A stretch of 64,000 nucleotides of DNA. Source: Ferribacterium limneticum (lineage in GTDB: Bacteria > Pseudomonadota > Gammaproteobacteria > Burkholderiales > Rhodocyclaceae). This document shows, piece after piece, positions 57,422-64,000 of this stretch (position 1 is the stretch's first letter; every line of letters starts with the position of its first letter). The stretch covers positions 3,586,501 through 3,650,500 of the forward strand of contig NZ_CP075189.1 in assembly GCF_020510565.1 (NCBI RefSeq), given 5' to 3'. The translations under genes were made by a program, and so were the position numbers. Under the pieces are notes generated by a model that was given only the letters and a program-made list of their open reading frames with translations, did not search any database and had not been told where the DNA came from.

Positions 57422-58699
57422 ATGAAACTTCTAGTCATCGGTTCCGGCGGCCGCGAGCACGCCATGGCATGGCGCCTGGCGCAGACCCAAGGCATGCAGA
57501 AGGTGTTCGTTGCCCCGGGCAATGCCGGCACGGCGCGCGAGCATGAGCTGGAAAACGTCAACATCACCGATCCGGAAGCCCTGGCTGATTTCGTCGAGCA
57601 GAACAAGGTTCACCTCACCGTCGTCGGCCCGGAAGCGCCGCTGGCCGCCGGCATCGTCAATGTGTTCCGCGCTCGTGGCCTGAAGATTTTTGGCCCGACC
57701 AAGGAAGCTGCCCAGCTTGAGTCCTCCAAGGATTTCGCCAAGCGTTTCATGGCTCGCCACAACATTCCGACGGCTGGTTTTGAGACTTTTTCCGAGTCGA
57801 CCGCAGCACATGCCTACATCGACAAGCAAGGTGCGCCGATTGTCATCAAGGCCGACGGCCTGGCTGCCGGCAAGGGCGTCGTCGTCGCCATGTCGCTGGA
57901 AGAAGCGCATGCCGCCATCGACGACATGCTGTCTGGCAACAAGCTCGGCGATGCCGGCGCCCGCGTCGTCATCGAGGATTTCCTCGACGGCGAGGAAGCC
58001 AGCTTCATCGTCATGGTCGACGGCAAGAACGTCCTCGCCCTCGCCTCCAGTCAGGACCACAAGCGCATCGGTGACGGTGACACCGGCCCGAATACCGGCG
58101 GCATGGGCGCCTACTCGCCTGCTCCGTGCGTCACCCCGGAAATCCACGCCCGGGCCATGCGCGAAATCATTCTACCAACCGTGCGCGGCATGGCGGCCGA
58201 CGGCATCCCGTTCACCGGCTTCCTCTACGCCGGCCTGATGATCGGCAAGGATGGCTCGCTCAAGACACTCGAATTCAATTGCCGCATGGGCGACCCGGAA
58301 ACCCAGCCGATCCTCATGCGCCTGAAGTCTGATTTCGTCGATCTGCTCGAACACGGCATCGCCGGCACGCTCGATCAGGTCGAAGCCGAATGGGACCGCC
58401 GCATTGCGCTGGGCGTCGTGCTTGCCGCCGCCAACTACCCGGACACCCCGAAGAAGGGTGACGTCATCCAGGGCCTGCCGGTTGGCAACAGCTTCGGCGA
58501 TGACGCCCACGTCTTCCATGCCGGCACCGCTGAACTGGATGGCAAGGTGGTCACCAATGGCGGCCGCGTGCTGTGTGTCACCGCGCTCGGCGAAAACGTC
58601 AAGTTGGCCCAGAAGCGCGCCTACGAGGCCGCCGTGCAGATTAGTTGGGATGGCATGCAGTTCCGCAAGGACATCGGCTACCGAGCCATCTCCCGCTAA
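57422..58699 (+). CDS. purD: Phosphoribosylamine-glycine ligase
   Basis: Forms GAR from phosphoribosylamine and glycine; an ATP-grasp enzyme of 425 residues. Blocks include KLLVIGSGGREHAMAWRLAQ at the start, FGPTKEAAQLESSKDFAKRFMARHNIPTA, IKADGLAAGKGVVVA and NTGGMGAYSPAPCV. It is downstream of purH in the same direction, and 12 bases before the diguanylate cyclase gene. Confidence 0.96.
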   Translation: MKLLVIGSGGREHAMAWRLAQTQGMQKVFVAPGNAGTAREHELENVNITDPEALADFVEQNKVHLTVVGPEAPLAAGIVNVFRARGLKIFGPTKEAAQLESSKDFAKRFMARHNIPTAGFETFSESTAAHAYIDKQGAPIVIKADGLAAGKGVVVAMSLEEAHAAIDDMLSGNKLGDAGARVVIEDFLDGEEASFIVMVDGKNVLALASSQDHKRIGDGDTGPNTGGMGAYSPAPCVTPEIHARAMREIILPTVRGMAADGIPFTGFLYAGLMIGKDGSLKTLEFNCRMGDPETQPILMRLKSDFVDLLEHGIAGTLDQVEAEWDRRIALGVVLAAANYPDTPKKGDVIQGLPVGNSFGDDAHVFHAGTAELDGKVVTNGGRVLCVTALGENVKLAQKRAYEAAVQISWDGMQFRKDIGYRAISR

Positions 58700-58711
58700 G
58701 GACTCAGGGCG

Positions 58712-60346
58712 ATGATGCCGTGGTTCGGCAGCAGTCTGAAAATGCGGATTGCCGTCGTATCGGTTCTGCTGTTTCTGGCCGGCATCAGCCTGATTACCTT
58801 TTTCGCCACCCGCATCCTGCATGACGACATGCAGGAGGTGCTGTCCAAGCAGCAGCTGACCACGGTCAACTACATTGCCCGGGACATCGACGCCAAGGTC
58901 ACGCTGCGCCTGGAAAGCCTCAAACGGGTCGCGCTCAACATGCCGGAGGCGCTGTTCAGCAATCCGCCGGCGATGCAGCAATGGCTGGAAGACCGCAAGG
59001 CCATCCACACCCTGTTTCCGATTGGCTTGATGGTGATCCCGCCCGATGGCGGGCCGACCATCGGCGATGCCCCGCGCCTGAAAACCCGGCCGAAATCCTT
59101 TGTCGACCGTGACTGGTTCATCGGCGCGACAACTACCCGCCAGCCCTTCATCAGCAAACCGCTGATCGCCCGGGCAACCAAGGAGCCGGCACTGGTCATT
59201 GCGATTCCAATTTTCGATGCAAACCAGAAACTGCTCGGTGTTCTCGCCGGCGTGACTCCACTGGCAACCCCCGGCTTTCTCGACCTGATTCTCGGTACCA
59301 GCCCTGGGAAAAATGGCAGTTACCAGCTCGTTTCGCCGCAACATCACCTCGTTGTTCTGACCTCTGACGCAGAAACCGCCGTGACACCGATGCCCAACAC
59401 CGGCGATGACCCGGTGCTCGATGCGGCGGTCAACGGCCTGCGCGGCATCAAAATCATTCGCAACGCAGCCAATCAGGACGAGCTGGTCGCTAGCGCCGAA
59501 GTGCCGCGCAGCAACTGGCTGCTGGTTGCCCGCCAATCGACCGATGATGCTTTCGAGCCCGTTTCGAACACGCTGCGCAACACCCTGTTGATCACTGCGC
59601 TACTCTCCTTGCCAAGCATCGTCGTTCTGTTCGCCGTGCTCAGCCGGCTGCTCAAGCCGATTGCCCTGCTCGCCCGGGAGCTCCACGAAATGGCCGAAGG
59701 CAAGCGCCCGATGCAACCCGTGGCGACCCACACCGCCGATGAAGTGGCCGATGTCGCGCATAGCTTTAATCGCCTGCAGGACCGCCTGCTGGAACAGGAG
59801 CAACGTCTGGCCGAAATGGCCCACCATGACATGCTGACCGGCCTGCCGAATCGCCGGCTGATCGACGAGCGCCTGGAAAACGAACTGCACCGGATACAGC
59901 GCAATCACCTCGGCCTGGCCCTGCTTTTCCTTGATCTCGATGGTTTCAAGCCGGTAAATGACACGCATGGTCATGGCATCGGCGACCGCGTTTTGGGTGA
60001 AATTGCCCACCGTCTGCAGGCCGCCGTTCGCGATGTGGATACCGTCGCCCGCCTCGGCGGCGATGAATTTCTGATCCTGCTCACCGATACCGAGAAACCG
60101 CAGAAAGCCGCCGAGCGGGTCGCCCAGAAATGCATCAATGCGCTCGCCGAAGCGATCGTCATCAACGACCTGCAGATTCATGTCGGCGTTTCGATCGGCA
60201 TTGCCGTCTGCGCCGGAGAGCAGGCCGGGACGACAACCGTCAAGCAACTGGTTAGCCAGGCCGACAGCGCGATGTACCAAGCCAAGGCGGAAGGCCGAAA
60301 CCGCTATGTATTGCAGGCCTCGGCCACCCCCTCAACAGATTCCTGA
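58712..60346 (+). CDS. Sensor diguanylate cyclase (Cache-HAMP-GGDEF)
   Basis: A 544-residue membrane protein. One helix (MRIAVVSVLLFLAGISLITFFATRIL, residues 11-36) starts a periplasmic Cache-like sensor domain (residues 40-285, with FVDRDWFIGA and TKEPALVIAIPIFDANQKLLGVLAG), a second helix (about residues 289-310) leads to HAMP (SRLLKPIALLARELHEMAEG), and the C-terminal GGDEF domain is intact: LTGLPNRRL and LGGDEFLIL. An RxxD inhibitory site (RDVD) stands five residues before GGDEF. It makes c-di-GMP in response to an unknown periplasmic ligand. No EAL domain. Confidence 0.94.
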   Translation: MMPWFGSSLKMRIAVVSVLLFLAGISLITFFATRILHDDMQEVLSKQQLTTVNYIARDIDAKVTLRLESLKRVALNMPEALFSNPPAMQQWLEDRKAIHTLFPIGLMVIPPDGGPTIGDAPRLKTRPKSFVDRDWFIGATTTRQPFISKPLIARATKEPALVIAIPIFDANQKLLGVLAGVTPLATPGFLDLILGTSPGKNGSYQLVSPQHHLVVLTSDAETAVTPMPNTGDDPVLDAAVNGLRGIKIIRNAANQDELVASAEVPRSNWLLVARQSTDDAFEPVSNTLRNTLLITALLSLPSIVVLFAVLSRLLKPIALLARELHEMAEGKRPMQPVATHTADEVADVAHSFNRLQDRLLEQEQRLAEMAHHDMLTGLPNRRLIDERLENELHRIQRNHLGLALLFLDLDGFKPVNDTHGHGIGDRVLGEIAHRLQAAVRDVDTVARLGGDEFLILLTDTEKPQKAAERVAQKCINALAEAIVINDLQIHVGVSIGIAVCAGEQAGTTTVKQLVSQADSAMYQAKAEGRNRYVLQASATPSTDS

Positions 60347-60355
60347 AAACACAAA

Positions 60356-61258
60356 ATGAGCATAGACACCGCCCAGCTGAAAACCTATTTCACGGGACTG
60401 CAAGCCTGCATCGTCGCCGAACTTGAAGCCTTCGATGGCCAGCCTTTCCGCACCGATTCATGGGAGCGCCCGGAAGGCGGCGGCGGCATTTCGCGGCTGA
60501 TCGAGGAAGGTGGTTTCTTCGAGCGCGGCGGCGTCAATTTCTCGCACGTCACCGGTTCGTCGCTACCCGCCTCGGCCACCGCCGTCCGTCCGCAACTGGC
60601 CGGCCGCGCCTGGGAGGCGATGGGTGTTTCGCTCGTTCTCCATCCGCGCAATCCGTACTGCCCGACAGCGCACATGAATGTGCGCTGCTTCGTCGCCCGT
60701 AAGGAAGGCGAAGAGGATGTCTGGTGGTTCGGTGGCGGCATGGACATGACGCCTTACTACGGTCAAACGGAAGATGTGGTCCATTTTCACCAGACCTGCA
60801 AGGATGCGCTGGCGCCGTTCGGCGACGAGGTCTATCCGAAGTACAAGAAGTGGTGTGACGAGTATTTCTTCCTCAAGCACCGCAACGAGCCGCGCGGCGT
60901 CGGCGGCGTGTTTTTCGACGACCTCAACGAAGGCAGTTTCGAGCGCTGTTTCAACCTGACCCAGGCTGTAGGCAACGCGTTCACCCAAGCCTATCTGCCG
61001 GTCCTGGCCAAACGTCGCGACACGCCTTACGGCGAGCTCGAACGCGATTTCCAGGCCTACCGCCGCGGGCGTTACGTCGAGTTCAATCTGGTCTGGGATC
61101 GCGGTACCTTATTCGGCCTGCAATCGGGCGGCCGCACCGAATCGATCCTGATGTCGATGCCGCCGATCGTCAAATGGCGCTACGACTGGCAACCGGAAGC
61201 CGGCACGCCTGAAGCCGAACTCTACGAAGTCTTTCTCAAACCGCAGGACTGGGTTTGA
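60356..61258 (+). CDS. hemF: Oxygen-dependent coproporphyrinogen III oxidase
   Basis: Converts coproporphyrinogen III to protoporphyrinogen IX with oxygen. The 300-residue product has [26 protein letters not shown] and the C-terminal [36 protein letters not shown] 60356 follows the cyclase gene by 9 bases. It is convergent with hemY, so haem genes of both strands meet here. Confidence 0.96.
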   Translation: MSIDTAQLKTYFTGLQACIVAELEAFDGQPFRTDSWERPEGGGGISRLIEEGGFFERGGVNFSHVTGSSLPASATAVRPQLAGRAWEAMGVSLVLHPRNPYCPTAHMNVRCFVARKEGEEDVWWFGGGMDMTPYYGQTEDVVHFHQTCKDALAPFGDEVYPKYKKWCDEYFFLKHRNEPRGVGGVFFDDLNEGSFERCFNLTQAVGNAFTQAYLPVLAKRRDTPYGELERDFQAYRRGRYVEFNLVWDRGTLFGLQSGGRTESILMSMPPIVKWRYDWQPEAGTPEAELYEVFLKPQDWV

Positions 61259-61261
61259 GAT

Positions 61262-61286
61262 AAAAAGCCAGGCGCCAGCGGCGCCT
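61262..61286 (-). terminator. Terminator hairpin overlapping the hemY stop
   Basis: AGGCGCC (61270-61276) pairs with GGCGCCT (61280-61286). On the minus strand it is followed by GGCTTTTTATC, so it fits termination of the hemDXY transcript. Confidence 0.65.
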
Positions 61287-62469
61287 AGCGGGCGTCGAGC
61301 AGGGCGCTGGCGCGGTAGTGCTTGTTGGCTTCTTCGGCCCGGTCGAGCTGGTCGAACAGCCGGGCCAGTTCGAGGTGGCCCTGTTGCGAAGGGGCGACCG
61401 ACAAGGAAGCTTCGAGATAGCTTTGCGCCTTGCCCCACAGGCGCTGGCGGATGCACATGCGGCCTAGCGCCTTGAGCAGGCGGGCGTCGTCCGGGTGCTG
61501 GCGTAACCAGCCCTCAGCCTTGGCGATGCGGGCGGTCTGCTCATTGTTGGTCAGGCGGCCGTAAATGGCCACCAGCTCGGGTTGCCACTCTTCGTTTTTC
61601 ACCGCATCGAGCACGGATTCAATCAGTTTCTGTGCTTCGGCCTCGGCCCCCAGGGCGACCAGTGCTCGTGCCGCAGCGAGGACGACACGACGGCCGCGCT
61701 CGTCTTCGGGCACCGTGCGCAGATAGGTAGTCAGTTTTCCCTGATCAGCGACGCGTTTGGCGATGTTGCCGAGATGGGCCTGCGTGCGGATTTCGCTAAC
61801 CACTTCGACCGGCAGCGCGTCGCGCTTGACCAGTTGACGAGCCAGCTTGAGCACGCCGTCCCAGTCGCCGACGCCCTGACGGGCACGCAACTCGAGACGC
61901 AGCGCCGCGATGTGGCGGCCCTGCTTGCCCTGCAGTTTTTCGAGGGCGGCCAGCGCTTCGTCGAAACGACGCGCTTCGTTGGCCATTTCGGCATCGAGCA
62001 TGAGCGTTGCCGCTTCGGTGCGCGGGTCATCGGTCTTGGCGTGTTCGAGCCAGTATTGCTGCTTTTCCGGCTCGCGCATGCGCTGGGCGGCGCGGGCGGC
62101 GATCAGTGCCGAGAGGCCGGGCGCGGTGCCGGCCCCGTGGGCTTCCGTCGCCTTTTTGAGCGCCTGGCCGAAACGGCCTTCAAAGAGCAGACGAACGGCG
62201 TCCTGAAAAACCAGGCCGGCGCTTTCACGCTGGCGCTGGGCGCGGTATTCACGGACGCGTTTCGGCAAGCCGAAGGTTACCGCCAGCGCCCGCGTTCCGG
62301 CGTAGAGCACGAAGAACAGGGTGAGCAGCGCGATGATGAAGAGATTGAGCGAGACCTCGGCCCGCCACGGCGGAAAAACCACGAGCACGTAGCCATCGTT
62401 ATAGCGGGCGCCGAGCGCGACGGCGACGGCCAGGCCGCACAGGGCGACAATCCAGAACAGCCCTCTCAC
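61285..62469 (-). CDS. hemY: HemY-like TPR membrane protein
   Basis: A 394-residue protein of the haem-biosynthesis-associated HemY family (not the B. subtilis oxidase of that name). Two membrane helices occupy the N-terminus (FWIVALCGLAVAVALGARY and LNLFIIALLTLFFVLYAGTRAL); the rest is TPR-type helical repeats (GEARRFDEALAALEKLQGKQGRHIAALRLELRARQG... and RLLKALGRMCIRQRLWGKAQSYLEASLSV). It overlaps hemX by 4 bases. Biochemical role is uncertain; a scaffold for haem enzymes has been suggested. Confidence 0.92.
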   Translation of the reverse strand: MRGLFWIVALCGLAVAVALGARYNDGYVLVVFPPWRAEVSLNLFIIALLTLFFVLYAGTRALAVTFGLPKRVREYRAQRQRESAGLVFQDAVRLLFEGRFGQALKKATEAHGAGTAPGLSALIAARAAQRMREPEKQQYWLEHAKTDDPRTEAATLMLDAEMANEARRFDEALAALEKLQGKQGRHIAALRLELRARQGVGDWDGVLKLARQLVKRDALPVEVVSEIRTQAHLGNIAKRVADQGKLTTYLRTVPEDERGRRVVLAAARALVALGAEAEAQKLIESVLDAVKNEEWQPELVAIYGRLTNNEQTARIAKAEGWLRQHPDDARLLKALGRMCIRQRLWGKAQSYLEASLSVAPSQQGHLELARLFDQLDRAEEANKHYRASALLDAR

Positions 62470-63506
62470 CGCTTTTCCTTGCCCGGACGCAGGTTGCGCA
62501 AGGCCGCCTGAGTTTCATTGAGAGTCGGCAGCTCGACGTTGATTTCACTTGCCGTCATCTGGCGCAGCGTGGTCTGGGCCGTCTGCACAGCCTTGTCGTT
62601 GCCGTCGAAATGGCGTGTCAGCATGTCCTGCGCGGCTTTGAGCTCGTTGCGATAAGTCCATTGATCGCGCGCAAACAAGGCGAGGCGGGCATTGAGCAGG
62701 CGCAGCTTTAGATTTTCACGGAGCAGGTAGCCCTGACCGGGCGCCAGCAGCGCCACGTCCTCGCGGTCGAAGCGCTGGATGCGAATCAGCCCCTTCATTT
62801 CCTGCCAGATGGCGCCGCCGGTGCGTTCCCACCACGATTGCGCGCCCGCAGCCTTTTCATTTTCGGCCGTTTTTCCCGGTCGACCGTGGGAAACCAGCGG
62901 CAGCTTGTCGACACCGACCAGCACCTGTTCCAGGCGCAGGCTGATGCCCGGCATATCGACGAAAGGCAGGGCGTTGAGACGGGCCAGATCCTTGGCCAGC
63001 GCCTTGCGCAGGGCCAGGTGAGCCGGACGGTCGAGGCGGGCCAGCTGGGCATCAGCAGTTTGCAGCGCGAGCACGGCGACCGGCAGATTGCCGGCCAGTT
63101 GCAATTGCTGCCCGGCGAGCACGATGGCCTGCTCGACTTCAATCAGGGCAAGCTCTTCGCGGCTGCGCGCAATGTCCTGATAGAGCGCTTGTAGGGTCGC
63201 TGACTGGGCCTGGAATTCGGCAATCTTGCCATCGACGGCGCCGAGGCGGGCCTGCAGTGCTTCGACCTGTTCACGCGACTGTTTCTGGGCGCCGCGGTCC
63301 TCCTTGTTGCCGGTGTCGAACTCGGCCAATTTCTGGCTGACTTCCTGCTGGACATCGAGCAGCTTCTGGCGGGTTTCAAACCACTGCCAGCCGGCCAGCG
63401 CCAGCGCGGCTATCGCTACAAACAGCCACGGACTGATCTTTTTGGCGCGCGGCGCCGGGAGATAAGTCATCGTGGTCGGGGAGGGATTTTCGTTTTCGGG
63501 CATCAT
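62466..63506 (-). CDS. hemX: HemX-family membrane protein
   Basis: A 346-residue protein of the HemX family, annotated in some genomes as uroporphyrinogen-III C-methyltransferase but lacking that enzyme's fold. A Pro-rich start (MMPENENPSPTTMTYLPAPRAKKI), one membrane helix (WLFVAIAALALAGWQWFE, about residues 25-42) and a long coiled coil (LLDVQQEVSQKLAEFD...EQVEALQARLGAVDGKIAEFQ) make up the protein. ATG 63506 overlaps the hemD stop. A motif copy encodes SHGRPGKTAENEK in its central linker. Confidence 0.9.
   Translation of the reverse strand: MMPENENPSPTTMTYLPAPRAKKISPWLFVAIAALALAGWQWFETRQKLLDVQQEVSQKLAEFDTGNKEDRGAQKQSREQVEALQARLGAVDGKIAEFQAQSATLQALYQDIARSREELALIEVEQAIVLAGQQLQLAGNLPVAVLALQTADAQLARLDRPAHLALRKALAKDLARLNALPFVDMPGISLRLEQVLVGVDKLPLVSHGRPGKTAENEKAAGAQSWWERTGGAIWQEMKGLIRIQRFDREDVALLAPGQGYLLRENLKLRLLNARLALFARDQWTYRNELKAAQDMLTRHFDGNDKAVQTAQTTLRQMTASEINVELPTLNETQAALRNLRPGKEKR
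62859..62889 (-). repeat. Dispersed uptake-signal-like motif, copy 11
   Basis: Minus strand: CCACGGTCGACCGGG, AAAAAC, GGCC, GAAAAT. Within hemX in the frame HGRPGKTAEN, different from the TVNRE frame of copies 1, 3 and 6. One core base differs (TCGAC for TCAAC). Confidence 0.8.
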
Positions 63507-64000
63507 GCCGGCCAATTATAAGCAACTAAGCCGGCGAGGATGCCGGCGTCGGCTGCTTCGGTGAGGAGAATGTTGCTTAAACCCAAAGCCCGGGCGTTTT
63601 CCGCGATGCGGGCGTGGGGGACGAAGAGCGGCGTCTTTTGCAGGAAGGCACGGCCTTCGGCGTCGAGCAGATCGACCAGATAACGCAGGCCTTCGCTGCT
63701 CGATACGGTCAGCGCATCGAGATGGCCAAACCGCCAGGCCGAGATCAGCGGCGCGACACCGGCGGACGGCCCGGAACGGCGGTAGCAAGTGATGCAATCG
63801 ACCGTCGCCCCGCGTTCGCGCAGCGTATCAGCGAGCAGTTCGCGGCCGCCATCGCCACGAAAAATGGCGACACGTTTGCCCTTGATACGCTCGGCGGCGA
63901 CCTCCGGCAACTCGAGCAAGGCTTCGGAATCGAAACGCTCGGTCGGCGCGATGCAGCCGTGGATACCGCGCTCGGCCAGCAACTTCACGGTGCCTTGGCC
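63503..64000 (-). CDS. hemD: Uroporphyrinogen-III synthase (5' truncated)
   Basis: Closes the tetrapyrrole ring of hydroxymethylbilane with inversion of ring D. The visible 165 residues are the C-terminal two thirds: ERIKGKRVAIFRGDGGRELLADTLRERGATVDCITCYRR, then ALTVSSSEGLRYLVDLLD and LFVPHARIAENARALG, typical of HemD. The gene continues beyond the right edge, and the frame is open to base 64000. It is first of the hemD-hemX-hemY order and overlaps hemX by 4 bases. Confidence 0.93.
   Translation of the reverse strand, partial: GQGTVKLLAERGIHGCIAPTERFDSEALLELPEVAAERIKGKRVAIFRGDGGRELLADTLRERGATVDCITCYRRSGPSAGVAPLISAWRFGHLDALTVSSSEGLRYLVDLLDAEGRAFLQKTPLFVPHARIAENARALGLSNILLTEAADAGILAGLVAYNWPA

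Noticed and set aside
58850..58882. Possible twelfth motif copy in the diguanylate cyclase gene (CCACGGTCAACTACATTGCC)
   Set aside because: It has the first 11 core bases but no A/T tracts or GGCC, and the residues LTTVNYIARDI fit a normal Cache-domain helix.
59096..59118. TTTGTCGACCGTGACTGG in the diguanylate cyclase gene
   Set aside because: The match is due to the conserved Cache residues FVDRDWF, not to the motif.

Overview
The window is GC-rich, densely packed bacterial chromosome. The layout suggests a Gram-negative betaproteobacterium of the Rhodocyclales (Dechloromonas/Azonexus type). The reasons are the rpsU-yqeY-dnaG-rpoD operon followed by a CAU tRNA, lptD/surA/pdxA/rsmA, hemDXY, a second infA, an amgK-murU pair next to lptD, and DUF3422, DUF3025 and DUF2189 genes. 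The assignment rests on gene content and order only, because no search was possible.

From left to right: a truncated mgtC; tsaD; the macromolecular-synthesis operon; an ECF sigma/anti-sigma operon that ends in the ribosome-rescue gene arfB; rnpB; an Lrp regulator divergent from leuA; a transglutaminase; infA; pyrC with two small companions; an FHA protein; rsmI divergent from yraN-HIRAN-diaA-dolP; a TRAP transporter operon (dctQM fusion, dctP, tatT); rfaE2; a LysR regulator; a DUF3422 gene; and purC. Right of the insertion described below come a DUF2189 gene, an M3 peptidase, xth, a Crp-type regulator with a DUF2892 membrane protein, the lptD-surA-pdxA-rsmA operon, amgK-murU-pepP-ubiH, a menA-like prenyltransferase, dusB-fis-purH-purD, a diguanylate cyclase, hemF, and hemY-hemX-hemD (hemD cut by the window edge).

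Two features stand out. First, a 7.0 kb transposable element (30578-37580) has about 38 bp terminal inverted repeats, an exact 8 bp target duplication (GTCGCTTC) and an IS1595-type transposase. It carries nine or ten passenger genes, including a LexA/S24-type repressor, a solitary HsdR-N-type nuclease and an HNH-like protein. It landed between the purC stop codon and its terminator. The repressor promoter contains a CTG-N10-CAG box filling exactly the gap between -35 and -10.

Second, a dispersed motif of about 31 bases (core CCACGGTCAACCGG, then two A/T tracts 11 bases apart) occurs 11 times in the host backbone and never in the element. It lies in different reading frames and on both strands inside genes, mostly in variable segments, and also between genes. 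Its architecture resembles the uptake signal sequences of Pasteurellaceae. I regard it as the best candidate for something undescribed here.

Elsewhere the genes are mostly ordinary housekeeping functions: translation and replication, purine, pyrimidine, leucine, haem and ubiquinone synthesis, and envelope assembly.
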